From Candidatus Margulisiibacteriota bacterium (GTDB taxonomy: Bacteria > Margulisbacteria > WOR-1 > O2-12-FULL-45-9 > XYB2-FULL-48-7): 64,000 nt of DNA. The notes beneath the pieces were generated by a model. It had not been told where the DNA came from and made no database searches. It was given only the letters and a program-made list of their open reading frames with translations. Shown here piece by piece: positions 50,781 through 63,334 of the stretch (position 1 is the stretch's first letter; every line of letters begins with the position of its first letter). The stretch is taken from contig JALOPZ010000002.1 in assembly GCA_025453605.1 (NCBI GenBank), forward strand, positions 62,001 to 126,000, given 5' to 3'. The translations under genes and the position numbers were made by a program.

Positions 50781-51349
50781 TGGTTGGGGAAGAGTTCTTG
50801 TTCGATCAGCCGGCAGAGGATGTGGCCGATCGTGATGTGGGATTCCTGGATCCGGGGGGTAGCAGTTGACGGCACTTTAAGCGCCAGGTCAGCCAGCTCG
50901 CCGATCTTACCGCTTGGCCCGGTCAGGGCGATCGTGACGCAGCCGAGCTCTTTGGCTTTTTCCAGGCCGGCGATGACGTTCCGGGAATTACCGGAGGTGG
51001 AAAAGCCGAAGGCGATATCGCCCGGTTTAGCGAGCCCTTCGATCTGCCGGGCGAAGATGTTGTCAAAGCTGTAATCGTTGCCGATGGCGGTGATGATCGA
51101 GGTGTCGGTCGTCAGGGCGATAGCCGGGAGCGAACGCCGTTCTTTCAGGAACCGGCTGATCAGTTCCGCCGCCAGGTGCTGGGAGTCGGCCGCGGAGCCG
51201 CCGTTGCCGAAGAAGAGAACTTTGTTCCCCTTTTTCAGCGCGCCGACCATTGTCGTGGCCGCTTTTTCGATCTGGGGGACAAGGGTGTTGAGGACCTGCG
51301 TCTTGGCTTCGATGCTCGCTTTGAGCTCGGCTCTGATAGTTTCTTGCAT
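50777..51349 (-). CDS. gmhA: Sedoheptulose 7-phosphate isomerase
   Basis: GmhA makes D-glycero-D-manno-heptose 7-phosphate, the first step to ADP-heptose. The SIS domain shows FGNGGSAADSQHLAAELISRF (near residue 49), ALTTDTSIITAIGNDYSFDN and FSTSGNSRNV. I chose ATG 51349 rather than TTG 51355, because TAAAAT ends 6 nt before it. It has 190 residues and leads the gmhA-hldD-epimerase operon. Confidence 0.94.
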   Translation of the reverse strand: MQETIRAELKASIEAKTQVLNTLVPQIEKAATTMVGALKKGNKVLFFGNGGSAADSQHLAAELISRFLKERRSLPAIALTTDTSIITAIGNDYSFDNIFARQIEGLAKPGDIAFGFSTSGNSRNVIAGLEKAKELGCVTIALTGPSGKIGELADLALKVPSTATPRIQESHITIGHILCRLIEQELFPNQ

Positions 51350-51355
51350 GGACAA

Positions 51356-51361
51356 ATTTTA
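51356..51361 (-). promoter_or_regulatory. -10 box of the gmhA operon (leaderless)
   Basis: TAAAAT on the minus strand ends 6 nt before ATG 51349 and helps choose that start. Confidence 0.55.
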
Positions 51362-51411
51362 TCACGGGGGGTGATTGAAATCCAGCCGGGTAATTGTCGA
51401 CATAATATAGT

Positions 51412-52458
51412 ATGGAACTCATGATCCAGAAAACGGCTGGAAATAGGCGGGCCGATCTTGGTCTGGTCAGGGCTAACGTTGATTATGTCAGATCAGCTTT
51501 ACCGCAAAGAGCGGGGGAGTTGTTTCGGTTATTTAAGTGGCGTAATGGCCGGTTGACCGACCGGAATTATAAAGAAGCGGTCAAGGTGAACCCCGATCTG
51601 AACTATACTTTCCCGGGACAAATTATCCCGCCGCTGGTCCTGGCTTTGCCGCACCAGCTTGATCAATTGCTGAAATTCTATACCCTCGAAGTCAGAGCGA
51701 TAACCTCGGAACGGTGGGTCGGCAGCGATGAAGGTCGACGGTATGATCCGCAGACCATCCTTTCCCTCTCCTTGAAGCTGAATTTCCTGCAGAACTATCT
51801 CCTGGTCCTGAAACCGGGCGGCAAGATGCTCTTCGTCAGTGATGATCACTCCCATCTCCCTTACGCGCTGTCGCTCGCGACCAGCCTGGGCCAATGTGGC
51901 CCTGAAGCGCGGCTTTTTCACGTTGATGAACATTATGACGCGGTGGAGAGCCGGGTCGAGCTGGAGACTGGCCCGGGGCCCCTTTCTCCCGACAGGGTGG
52001 CGCACTTCTGTCGGACCAGGGTCCAGATTAACGATCATTTGTCGTTCGCCAGCCGGGCGCACCTGATCGCCAGGCGGAATATCATCAATACCGTTTCCGC
52101 CGGCCTGTTGAGCGATGACGCCTTAAGATGCTTGCCGGATACTTGGGATAAACTGCGAAAAGACCCGGATCGCCTGGCACTGGGCGAGCTGGCGGCCGAG
52201 ATCAGGAGAACGAAAGCGGCCGGCCAGCCAACCATTCTGGACCTTGATCTCGATTACCTGGCGTTCAAGTACGATCGGCTCTTCCCGTCAGCTATCCGCC
52301 GGTTGTTCGACGGGCTCGATTTTAGCCTGGTCCTGGGGGAGTTGCTGGCGGCGGCCCAGGAAGCGGACTTTATCTTTATCGCCACCAGCCCTGATTATCT
52401 CCAGGCACCCGCCGGACAGGTGATCGATCTTATAAAACAAATAGTCCGCGCGGCCTGA
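51412..52458 (+). CDS. UPF0489-like protein, possible arginase/deacetylase fold
   Basis: This 348-residue protein has acidic metal-site-like motifs: MLFVSDDHSH (near residue 143), LFHVDEHYDA (near 166) and ILDLDLDYLA (near 273), followed by FIFIATSPDYL. The order DxHxD, then DxDxD, resembles ureohydrolase/deacetylase folds, and the overall pattern resembles UPF0489, whose function is unknown. The family call is from motif memory only. A CATAAT box ends 5 nt before the ATG. It stands alone between gmhA and the wecA-like gene. Confidence 0.6.
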   Translation: MELMIQKTAGNRRADLGLVRANVDYVRSALPQRAGELFRLFKWRNGRLTDRNYKEAVKVNPDLNYTFPGQIIPPLVLALPHQLDQLLKFYTLEVRAITSERWVGSDEGRRYDPQTILSLSLKLNFLQNYLLVLKPGGKMLFVSDDHSHLPYALSLATSLGQCGPEARLFHVDEHYDAVESRVELETGPGPLSPDRVAHFCRTRVQINDHLSFASRAHLIARRNIINTVSAGLLSDDALRCLPDTWDKLRKDPDRLALGELAAEIRRTKAAGQPTILDLDLDYLAFKYDRLFPSAIRRLFDGLDFSLVLGELLAAAQEADFIFIATSPDYLQAPAGQVIDLIKQIVRAA

Positions 52459-52465
52459 GCGGGCA

Positions 52466-52495
52466 TTGAAATCCGGCCGGCTGCCATGCTATAAT
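52466..52495 (+). promoter_or_regulatory. Promoter of the wecA-wecB-murA run
   Basis: TTGAAA (52466-52471), an 18-nt spacer and TATAAT (52490-52495) make a strong promoter. The ATG is 11 nt downstream, so the leader would be about 5 nt, with no ribosome site. Confidence 0.75.
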
Positions 52496-52506
52496 AAATA
52501 CCCGAA

Positions 52507-53460
52507 ATGCTCACGTTCCTGGTCACCTTTCTGATCGCCCTGTTTTTAACCATTTTGCTCACTCCGATGGTCCGCAGTTTTGCCCCTGCTTTGGGCGCGA
52601 TGGATAAGCCGTCTGACCGCAAGGTCCACACGACCGCGATCCCCCGGTTGGGAGGGATGGCGATCTTCGGCGGATTTGTAGCCGCGGTCGTCCTCGGCCT
52701 GCTCCTGGCTTACTGGGGTGGGGCCAAGATCAATCCCCGGCCGCTGATCGGTGTCCTGCTCGGCGGGACGATCATTTTTCTGACCGGCTTGTTCGATGAC
52801 ATGCGCGGCCTCAAGCCGCTCCCCAAGCTTGGCTGGCAGATCGCCGGCGCCCTAGTCGCCATTTATTTCGGCGCGTCGATCACCCACATTTCCAATCCGT
52901 TCGACGGGCCGCTCCTCCTCGGCTGGATCGCGGTGCCGCTGACCCTTTTCTGGATCGTCGGGATGACCAACGCGGTCAATTTGATCGACGGGCTCGACGG
53001 CCTGGCCGCCGGCGTCACCGCCATCTCGGCCGGGACCCTCTTCTTTGTCGCCCTGCGGACCCACCAGATCGGCGCGGCGCTGCTGATGGTGGCGCTGGCC
53101 GGCGCGGCGCTCGGTTTTCTCCGGTACAACTTCAACCCGGCCTCGATCTTTTTGGGGGACAGCGGCAGTTATTTCCTCGGTTTCGTTCTGGCCGCGTCGT
53201 CGATCGTCGGGGTCTTCAAGACGACCCTGGTCGTCGCCCTGATCATCCCGATCCTGATCCTGGGGGTGCCGATCTTTGACACGACGTTCGCCATCCTCCG
53301 CCGGCTGAAAGAACGAAAGAGCATGCTGGCGGCCGATAACCGGCACATTCACCATTTATTATTACGCGCCGGCTTGACCCAGCGCGAAGCGGTCCTCTCG
53401 ATCTATGTGGTCTGTTTTCTGTTGAGCATGACCGCACTGGTCATGGCGTTGCAACGATGA
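52507..53460 (+). CDS. Undecaprenyl-phosphate N-acetylglucosaminyl-1-phosphate transferase (WecA/TagO family)
   Basis: This 317-residue membrane enzyme starts lipid-linked glycan synthesis by moving a sugar 1-phosphate from a UDP-sugar to undecaprenyl phosphate. The family marks are DKPSDRKVHTTAIPRLGG (near residue 35), LTGLFDDMRGLKP, NAVNLIDGLDGLAAG and FLGDSGSYFLG, with about ten helices. It is followed by wecB with ATGA overlap, which supports a WecA/TagO rather than MraY role. Confidence 0.92.
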   Translation: MLTFLVTFLIALFLTILLTPMVRSFAPALGAMDKPSDRKVHTTAIPRLGGMAIFGGFVAAVVLGLLLAYWGGAKINPRPLIGVLLGGTIIFLTGLFDDMRGLKPLPKLGWQIAGALVAIYFGASITHISNPFDGPLLLGWIAVPLTLFWIVGMTNAVNLIDGLDGLAAGVTAISAGTLFFVALRTHQIGAALLMVALAGAALGFLRYNFNPASIFLGDSGSYFLGFVLAASSIVGVFKTTLVVALIIPILILGVPIFDTTFAILRRLKERKSMLAADNRHIHHLLLRAGLTQREAVLSIYVVCFLLSMTALVMALQR

Positions 53461-54623
53461 GCGAACAGAAAAAAGCGTTATTTGTCTTTGGGACCAGGCC
53501 GGAAGCCATTAAGATGGCACCGGTCATTAAGCAGCTGCAGCGCCAGGATTCTCCGCTTACTCCGCTGGTGGCGGTCACCGCCCAGCACCGCCAGATGCTC
53601 GATCAGGTCCTTAATCTCTTCAAGATCGAGCCCGATTATGACCTGGATATCATGGAGGCGGACCAGACCCTGACCACGATCATTAACAAATCACTGACCG
53701 GTCTGGCGGAAGTGATCATGCGGGAGAAACCGGATATCCTCCTGGCTCAGGGAGACACCTCGACCGCTTTTGCCGCCGGGCTTTCCGCTTATTATCACCG
53801 GGTCCCGCTCGCTCACGTTGAAGCCGGCCTGCGCACTTACGACAAGTGGCGCCCCTTTCCGGAAGAGATGAACCGGCAGCAGCTGACCGCGCTGGCCGAT
53901 ATCCATTTCCCGCCGACCGCTTCCGCGCTCGATAATCTGCTCAAGGAGAACGTGCCGCGTGAGCGGATCTATCTGACCGGCAATACCGTGATCGACGCGC
54001 TGCTCGACGTGGTCGGGCGCAAGTACGACCTGGCCCGGGCGGGGATCGAGCTCCGGCCCGGCCGCAAGTTGGTGCTGGTCACCGTCCACCGCCGCGAAAG
54101 TTTCGGCGCGCCGCTGCTCCGGATCTGCCGCGCCCTTAAACGTCTGGCCGATAAGTTTGCCGGCGAGATCGATCTGATCATCCCGGTCCACCGGAACCCG
54201 CAGGTCCGGAGCGTGGTCTACGAACAGCTTGGGGAGAGCGAAAACGTCACCCTGGTCGAACCGCTCGATTACGAGCCGTTCGTTCATCTGATGAAAGCGG
54301 CTTACCTGATCCTCTCCGATTCCGGCGGGGTCCAGGAAGAGGCGCCGTCGCTCGGTAAACCGGCTCTCGTCCTGAGAGAGAAGACCGAACGGCCCGAGGC
54401 GATCACCGCCGGGGCCGTCAAGCTGGTCGGCATGGACGAGGAACTGATCTTTAACGAAGCGAGCCGCCTGCTGACCGACTCCGCGGAATACCGGCGGATG
54501 TCGCAGGTCGTCAATCCGTACGGCGACGGGCAAGCGAGCCTGCGGATCGGCCAGGCGCTGGCCCATTATCTGGGATTAACGGCCGAACGGCCGGAGGAGT
54601 TCGATGCAGCGATTGCTCATTAA
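53457..54623 (+). CDS. wecB: UDP-N-acetylglucosamine 2-epimerase (non-hydrolysing)
   Basis: WecB interconverts UDP-GlcNAc and UDP-ManNAc for surface polysaccharide. Key segments are FGTRPEAIKMAPV (near residue 11), QGDTSTAFAAGLSAYYH, HVEAGLRT and SDSGGVQEEAPSLGKPALVLR. It has 388 residues. Its start overlaps the wecA-like gene, and its end overlaps murA by 20 nt. Confidence 0.94.
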   Translation: MSEQKKALFVFGTRPEAIKMAPVIKQLQRQDSPLTPLVAVTAQHRQMLDQVLNLFKIEPDYDLDIMEADQTLTTIINKSLTGLAEVIMREKPDILLAQGDTSTAFAAGLSAYYHRVPLAHVEAGLRTYDKWRPFPEEMNRQQLTALADIHFPPTASALDNLLKENVPRERIYLTGNTVIDALLDVVGRKYDLARAGIELRPGRKLVLVTVHRRESFGAPLLRICRALKRLADKFAGEIDLIIPVHRNPQVRSVVYEQLGESENVTLVEPLDYEPFVHLMKAAYLILSDSGGVQEEAPSLGKPALVLREKTERPEAITAGAVKLVGMDEELIFNEASRLLTDSAEYRRMSQVVNPYGDGQASLRIGQALAHYLGLTAERPEEFDAAIAH

Positions 54624-55878
54624 GGGCGGAAAACCGCTCAACGGCAAATACCGGGTATCCGGTTCTAAGAACGCCGCCCTGCCGATCCTGGCGGCGACGA
54701 TCCTGCTCCCCGATCATTCGGTGATCAAGAACGTGCCTAACCTGCTTGACGTGATCACGATCATCCGGGTCCTGCGGGCGCTCGGTCTGCGGGCCGAATA
54801 TTCGCAATCGGTCCCCAACACGGTCGATGTCTGGAACAATTCGGTCAAGCACGTCGCCCCGTACGAACTGGTCACCAAAATGCGTGCTTCGTTCTTTGTG
54901 ATCGGCCCGATCCTGGCGATCAAAGGGCTGGCCAAGATCCCGCTGCCGGGCGGCTGCGCCATCGGTTCGCGGCCGGTCGACATTCACATCAAGGGGATGG
55001 AGGCGCTCGGCGCCCGGGTCAAACTGGAGCACGGCTTTGTTATCGCCGAAGCCAAGAAATTGAAGGGTGGCCGCTTTTATCTTGATTTCCCTTCGGTCGG
55101 CGCGACCGAGTCGGTGATGATGGCCGCCACGCTGGCGGAAGGGGAGACCTTGATCGAGAACGCCGCCAAAGAGCCGGAGATCGCCGATCTGGCGAACTTC
55201 CTGATCAAGGCGGGCGCGCAGATCGTCGGGGCCGGGACCGATGTGATAAAAGTGAGCGGGGTCAAGCAGCTCCGGCCGGTCGAATACTCGATCATTCCCG
55301 ACCGGATCGAAGCGGGGACGATCATGGCGGCGGCCGCGATCACCATGGGGAAGGTCATGATCGAGGGGATCATTCCCGAACAGCTGGAGGCGGTCGCCCG
55401 CAAACTGCAGGAGAGCGGGGTCAGGATAAAAATGGCGGCCGACCGGGTGGAGGTGGACGGGAGCGGCGACCGTTTTAAAGCGGTCGACGTCAAAACGATG
55501 CCGTTCCCCGGGTTTCCGACCGACATGCAGCCGCAGATCGCCGCTTTTCTGACGCTGGCCAAAGGGACTTCGGTCGTCTCCGAGACGATCTTTGAAAACC
55601 GCTTCATGCATATGCACGAGCTCCGCCGCCTGGGCGCCGACATCAAGCTGGAGGGGCAGAGCGCGATCATCAACGGAGTGGCAAAGCTGTCGGGCGCGCC
55701 GGTCAAGGTTTCCGACCTGCGGGCCGGGGCGGCCTTGCTCATCGCCGGTCTGGCTGCCGACGGCGAGACCGAGCTGGAAGACCGCGATCACCACATCAGC
55801 CGCGGCTATGAGAACATCATTGAGAAACTGCGGGGGATCGGCGGCGACGTCAGCAAGGCGGTGGTCCATGTACCGTGA
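54604..55878 (+). CDS. murA: UDP-N-acetylglucosamine 1-carboxyvinyltransferase
   Basis: MurA adds enolpyruvate to UDP-GlcNAc, the first committed step of peptidoglycan synthesis. The start LLIKGGKPLNGKYRVSGSKN is classic, and the catalytic Cys118 is present in GGCAIGSRPVD, so fosfomycin sensitivity is expected from the family. The DIKLEGQSAII and DLRAGAALLIAGLAADGET segments near the end are also conserved. It has 424 residues. It is in the same run as the lipid-carrier gene. Confidence 0.95.
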   Translation: MQRLLIKGGKPLNGKYRVSGSKNAALPILAATILLPDHSVIKNVPNLLDVITIIRVLRALGLRAEYSQSVPNTVDVWNNSVKHVAPYELVTKMRASFFVIGPILAIKGLAKIPLPGGCAIGSRPVDIHIKGMEALGARVKLEHGFVIAEAKKLKGGRFYLDFPSVGATESVMMAATLAEGETLIENAAKEPEIADLANFLIKAGAQIVGAGTDVIKVSGVKQLRPVEYSIIPDRIEAGTIMAAAAITMGKVMIEGIIPEQLEAVARKLQESGVRIKMAADRVEVDGSGDRFKAVDVKTMPFPGFPTDMQPQIAAFLTLAKGTSVVSETIFENRFMHMHELRRLGADIKLEGQSAIINGVAKLSGAPVKVSDLRAGAALLIAGLAADGETELEDRDHHISRGYENIIEKLRGIGGDVSKAVVHVP

Positions 55879-56203
55879 ATTGGTGCGGCGGATCGTGAAG
55901 GGGGAAAAGAACCGGGGGAGGATCGACGTGACGATCGTTGACGACCGGACGATCCACCGGCTGAACAAGCGGTTCCGGCATAAGGATAAACCGACCGATG
56001 TCCTGGCTTTTAATTACGATGCCGGGCCGGTCCTGGGCGACGTTATTATTTCGCGGCCGACGACGGAGCGGAACGCGAAGCGGTTCGGGGTTACTTACCG
56101 TCAGGAGCTGAAACGATTGGTCATTCACGGGGCGCTCCATGTCCTCGGCTATGACCACGGGAGGAGGATGAGCCGTGCCGAAAAAGTTTATGCGCAGCTT
56201 TAA
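55868..56203 (+). CDS. ybeY: Endoribonuclease YbeY
   Basis: YbeY is a metal-dependent RNase for rRNA maturation. The metal site HGALHVLGYDH is intact near residues 81-91, and DVLAFNYDAGPVLGDVIIS precedes it. It has 111 residues, shorter than the usual 150. I chose ATG 55868, overlapping the murA stop by 11 nt; the longer frame upstream is a murA shadow. Its end overlaps dgkA by 29 nt. Confidence 0.9.
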   Translation: MYRELVRRIVKGEKNRGRIDVTIVDDRTIHRLNKRFRHKDKPTDVLAFNYDAGPVLGDVIISRPTTERNAKRFGVTYRQELKRLVIHGALHVLGYDHGRRMSRAEKVYAQL

Positions 56204-56525
56204 TTACGCCCGTAAGGGAATGGGACACGTCCTGGCGACCCAGCGGAACATCTGGATCCATTTTGGGATCGGCGTGCTGGTCCTGCTGGCCGCGATCAGC
56301 CTGAAAATGACCCCGCTGGAGCTGGCGCTCATCGTGCTGACCGTGACGGTCGTGATCGCGGCCGAGATGTTCAACACTGCCCTGGAAGCGCTGGTCGACT
56401 TGGTCAAACCGGAAGATCATCCGCTCGCGGCGCTGGTCAAGAACGTAGCGGCCGGCGCGGTCCTGGCGCTGGCGCTCGGCGCGATCTTTATCGGCCTGTT
56501 GCTGTTTATTCCGAGGGTGGCCTGA
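56175..56525 (+). CDS. dgkA: Diacylglycerol/undecaprenol kinase
   Basis: This 116-residue membrane kinase has three helices and the active-site helix IVLTVTVVIAAEMFNTALEA, with the Glu and Asn that bind Mg-ATP. SFNYARKGMGHVLATQRN at the N-terminus is typical of the undecaprenol kinase group of Gram-positives. It would recycle lipid carrier for the surrounding cell-wall genes. The start is GTG 56175, after GAGGAGG at 56161-56167. Confidence 0.9.
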   Translation: MPKKFMRSFNYARKGMGHVLATQRNIWIHFGIGVLVLLAAISLKMTPLELALIVLTVTVVIAAEMFNTALEALVDLVKPEDHPLAALVKNVAAGAVLALALGAIFIGLLLFIPRVA

Positions 56526-56526
56526 G

Positions 56527-60250
<3,724 letters not shown>

Positions 60251-60254
<4 letters not shown>

Positions 60255-60922
60255 TTGACGATATAGTAAGCCAGCACCGCGGCGCCGAACCCGTTATCGA
60301 TATTGACCACGCCAATGCCCGGCACGCACGAATTCAGCATCGTCAGTAAGGCGGACAACCCTTTAAAATTGGCCCCGTAACCGACGCTGGTCGGCACCGC
60401 AATGATCGGTTTATCGATCAGGCCGCCGAGGACCGAGGGGAGGGCTCCTTCCATGCCGGCGACGACAATCACGACTCTCGCTTTTTTCAGCTTATCCAGA
60501 TTATTGACCAGCCGGTGAATGCCGGCCACGCCGACGTCGAATAATCGTTCAACCTTTAACCCGAGGAATTCCGCGGTGACGGCCGCTTCTTCGGCGACGG
60601 GGAGGTCGGAGGTGCCAGCCGTAACGATAGCGACCCTCTGCTCCACGTTCTCCGTTCTCCGCTCTATGTTCCTCTTGGCGGTGATGATCCGGGCGGTTTC
60701 ATGATACCGGGCAGTTTTAAGGAGCATTTTGACCGCCTTAAAAGCTTTTTCGTCGGCCTTGGTCGCCAAAACATCGTGTCCGTGGTCCCAGATCCGCCGG
60801 GCGATCTTGGCGACCTGGGCCGGTGTTTTGCCGGCGGCGTAAATGACTTCGGGAAAACCTTTACGTTTCTGCCGGTGGTGATCGACCTTGGCGAAACCGA
60901 GCTCTTCGTAATGCTGCGGCAT
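60251..60922 (-). CDS. larB: Nickel pincer cofactor biosynthesis protein LarB
   Basis: LarB carboxylates nicotinic acid adenine dinucleotide in the first step of the pincer cofactor. The AIR carboxylase-like domain shows [17 protein letters not shown] (near residue 95), [27 protein letters not shown] and [11 protein letters not shown]. It has 223 residues. A segment [13 protein letters not shown] before the domain derives from an ACGGAGAACG-type repeat. LarE and the lactate racemase LarA are not in the window. Confidence 0.92.
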
Positions 60923-60929
60923 AAAAGGA

Positions 60930-60935
60930 ATTATA
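60930..60935 (-). promoter_or_regulatory. -10 box of larB-larC (leaderless)
   Basis: TATAAT on the minus strand ends 7 nt before ATG 60922. Confidence 0.62.
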
Positions 60936-60951
60936 GCACGAGCCTTTTCTA

Positions 60952-61036
60952 CTTCGTGTCCCCCTTAGTGTCTTCGAGTCTTAGTGGTTCTTCCGGATTA
61001 ACCACGAAGTCACAAAGACACAAAGAAAACACGAAG
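60952..61036. repeat. Imperfect inverted repeat of ACCACGAAG/CACAAAGACAC type
   Basis: Two arms (60952-60989 and 61000-61036) are imperfect reverse complements separated by 10 nt. The right arm reads AACCACGAAGTCACAAAG followed by further ACAAAG/CACGAAG units, a repeat well known from many bacterial genomes. It lies in the 118-nt gap between nfo and larB and could form a long hairpin at the end of the nfo transcript. Confidence 0.75.
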
Positions 61037-61040
61037 AAGA

Positions 61041-61874
61041 TTATAAAAGGCTGCGTAAAACCGTTAAATTCTCAACATCCTGCTTGAGGTCCGGGTCTTT
61101 AGGCGTTTCCAGCACCATCGGCAAATGAACGAACCGTTCGTCATTCATTAATAACCGAAAAGCTTCCAGCCCCAATTTTCCCTTCCCAATATGCTCGTGG
61201 CGGTCTTTTTTGCTCCCGAGTTCTCCCTGTGTGTCGTTGAGATGGAAGGCGAGCAGATTTTTGAGGCCGACTGTCTTTTTGAATTCCTCCCAGGTTGTGT
61301 GATACCCTTCAGCCGTTCTTAAATCATAACCAGCCGCAAAAGCGTGACAGGTATCAAAGCAGACGCCCATCCGTGCTGGTTGACCGACCAGGTCGAGGAT
61401 CTCGGCCAGGTGGGCGAACTTGTAGCCGAGGTTCGTCCCTTGCCCGGCGGTTGTTTCGAGCGCGATCTTAACTTTATACCCCTTGGTCTGACCGAGCAGC
61501 TCTTTAATGTTCAGCGCGACTTTCTTTAAGCCGGCTTCTTCCCCCGCGCCCAGATGGGAGCCGGGGTGGAGGACGGTGAAGGGGAGGGAGAGGGACTCGG
61601 CCAAGTCTAATTCCTGCCTGAGGGACTGAAGGGACTTTTCCAGATTATCAGGATTGGTCGCCGCCAGGTTGATCAGGTATCCGGTGTGGGCAAAGCTGAG
61701 AAGCTTGTGGGTCTTGAAGCGTTCGATGGTTTCTTTCTCAAGAGGTTTGCCGACCCACTGGTTGTTGTTCTTAACGAAGAGCTGGACGGCGGTGCAACCG
61801 ATCGATTCACCGCGCTCTAACGCCTTGTCAACGCCGCCGGCGGTCGACATATGGGCGCCAAGCAGTCTTACCAC
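61041..61874 (-). CDS. nfo: Endonuclease IV
   Basis: Nfo cleaves DNA at abasic sites. The barrel begins RLLGAHMSTAGGVDKALER, and zinc-site segments HPGSHLGAGEEAG, ALETTAGQGTNLGYKF, VCFDTCHAFAAGYDL and HLNDTQGELGSKKDRHEHIG are intact. It has 277 residues from GTG 61874. A TTG at 61898 is possible, but that region is a 28-nt tandem repeat shared with the rarA end, so the shorter start is preferred. Confidence 0.93.
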   Translation of the reverse strand: MVRLLGAHMSTAGGVDKALERGESIGCTAVQLFVKNNNQWVGKPLEKETIERFKTHKLLSFAHTGYLINLAATNPDNLEKSLQSLRQELDLAESLSLPFTVLHPGSHLGAGEEAGLKKVALNIKELLGQTKGYKVKIALETTAGQGTNLGYKFAHLAEILDLVGQPARMGVCFDTCHAFAAGYDLRTAEGYHTTWEEFKKTVGLKNLLAFHLNDTQGELGSKKDRHEHIGKGKLGLEAFRLLMNDERFVHLPMVLETPKDPDLKQDVENLTVLRSLL

Positions 61875-61931
61875 CCGCGCCAACCTCGTTCCAGCCAACC
61901 ACCTGCGTCAACCTTGCGACAGCTAACCACC
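61871..61931 (-). repeat. 28-nt tandem repeat at the rarA-nfo junction
   Basis: On the minus strand two 28-nt units (61931-61904 and 61903-61876) beginning GGTGGTTAGCTG and GGTGGTTGGCTG are followed by a partial third, GGTGGTAAG. The first contains the rarA stop codon, and the third contains the likely nfo start. The units differ at several bases, so the repeat is old or was derived from two related sources. Confidence 0.7.
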
Positions 61932-63236
61932 TTTGTTTCTCTCCTCCATCCGCGCTTTGATCTTCTTCTCAAACCCGATATCTTTGGGCTCGTAGTACTT
62001 TTTGGTGACCGGCAGATAGTCCTGTTTAACGTAACCGCCTTCGTAATCGTGGGCGTATTTATAACCTTTACCTTTGCCGGCTTTCTTCTCGCCTTCGTAA
62101 ACAGCGTTCTGCAGATGTTTGGGCACGGCCAGCGTCGGATTCTCCTGCACATCTTTGAGCGCCGCTTCGATCCCCAGGTAAGCCGCGTTGCTCTTGGGCG
62201 CGGTGGCGACATAAACGGCGGCTTGGGCTAGAGGGATCCGCGCTTCGGGCATCCCGACAAACTCGGCGACCTGCATGGCGGAATTGGCAACGACCAGGGC
62301 GAGCGGGTCGGCATTACCGACATCCTCGGCGGCGCAGATGACGATCCGCCGGGCGATAAAACGGGGATCTTCGCCCGCGTAGATCATCTTGGCCAGGTAG
62401 TAGAGGACGGCGTCGGGATCGGAGCCGCGCATCGATTTGATAAAAGCGGAGATCGTGTTGTAGTGCTCTTCCCCTTTTTTGTCATACACGATCTTCTTTT
62501 TCTGGATCGACTCTTCGGCGACTTTAAGCGTTATATTGATAAACCCTTTTTTATCGGGTTTAGTGGAGAGGACCCCCAGTTCCAGCGCGGAAAGCGCCCG
62601 CCGGGCGTCGCCGTCGGACAATTTGGCCAGGTGTTCCAGGGCGTCGCTTTCGAGCTTGATCTTTAGTTTGCCGAAACCCCGTTCTTTGTCCTCGACCGCG
62701 CTTTTGATCAAGACAGTTAAGTTGTCAACGGTCAGCGGCTTCAACTCAAAGATCTGCGAACGGGAGACGAGCGCCGAATTAACGTAAAAGAACGGGTTCT
62801 CAGTTGTTGCCCCGATCAGGATCATGTTCCCTTCTTCGACGTCGGGGAGGAGGGCATCCTGCTGGAGCTTATTGAAACGGTGGATCTCGTCCAGGAAGAG
62901 GATCGTCTTGGCCTGATGATGCTTGATCCGCTCTTTGGCTTCCAGACTGACGCGGCGGATGTCGTCGACCTTGGCGACCGAGGCGTTAAGCCATTCAAAG
63001 TAGCCTTTGGTCGAGCCGGCGATCACCCGGGCAATGGCGGTCTTGCCGATCCCGGGCGGCCCGTAAAGGATGACGGAGGTTACCTTATCGGTCTCGATCA
63101 GGCGGCGGAGCAGTTTCCCCTGACCGATGATATGCTCCTGGCCGACGATCTCGGTCAGAGTGCGCGGCGCCATCCGGTAGGCCAGGGGAGCTTTTTGGCT
63201 TTTATACTCCTTTTCGTTGAGATCGAAGAGGTCCAT
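61923..63236 (-). CDS. rarA: Replication-associated recombination protein RarA (MgsA)
   Basis: RarA is a clamp-loader-like AAA ATPase acting at stalled forks. Visible are [20 protein letters not shown] (near residue 19), Walker [13 protein letters not shown], Walker [21 protein letters not shown], sensor ATTENPFF and the C-terminal domain with [19 protein letters not shown]. It has 437 residues from ATG 63236, fixed by a TATAAT box 7 nt upstream; an ATG 6 nt earlier would lie too close to that box. It is the first gene of the rarA-nfo pair. Confidence 0.95.
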   Translation of the reverse strand: MDLFDLNEKEYKSQKAPLAYRMAPRTLTEIVGQEHIIGQGKLLRRLIETDKVTSVILYGPPGIGKTAIARVIAGSTKGYFEWLNASVAKVDDIRRVSLEAKERIKHHQAKTILFLDEIHRFNKLQQDALLPDVEEGNMILIGATTENPFFYVNSALVSRSQIFELKPLTVDNLTVLIKSAVEDKERGFGKLKIKLESDALEHLAKLSDGDARRALSALELGVLSTKPDKKGFINITLKVAEESIQKKKIVYDKKGEEHYNTISAFIKSMRGSDPDAVLYYLAKMIYAGEDPRFIARRIVICAAEDVGNADPLALVVANSAMQVAEFVGMPEARIPLAQAAVYVATAPKSNAAYLGIEAALKDVQENPTLAVPKHLQNAVYEGEKKAGKGKGYKYAHDYEGGYVKQDYLPVTKKYYEPKDIGFEKKIKARMEERNKGG

Positions 63237-63243
63237 GATCATG

Positions 63244-63249
63244 ATTATA
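63244..63249 (-). promoter_or_regulatory. -10 box of rarA (leaderless)
   Basis: TATAAT on the minus strand ends 7 nt before ATG 63236. Confidence 0.62.
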
Positions 63250-63274
63250 CCACCCTTTAACCGGCATATTCCGG

Positions 63275-63303
63275 TTGCATCCACTCTCCTGATGCGCTAA
63301 AAT
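63275..63303 (+). promoter_or_regulatory. Promoter of the antiporter/complex I gene
   Basis: TTGCAT (63275-63280), a 17-nt spacer and TAAAAT (63298-63303) are well placed. The transcript would begin near 63310, just at the leader hairpin. Confidence 0.6.
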
Positions 63304-63312
63304 ATCCTTAAC

Positions 63313-63334
63313 AACCCCACCTCCGGGTGGGGTT
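63313..63334 (+). promoter_or_regulatory. Leader hairpin before the antiporter gene
   Basis: AACCCCACC (63313-63321) pairs perfectly with GGTGGGGTT (63326-63334) over 4 nt. It sits at the very 5' end of the predicted transcript, 18 nt before the ATG. It is followed by TGTTGT rather than a run of T, so it is a leader structure, or a weak terminator for something upstream. Confidence 0.55.

Noticed and set aside
55592-55867. Longer N-terminus for ybeY
   Set aside because: It is a shadow of murA with no resemblance to YbeY; the family begins at the ATG at 55868.
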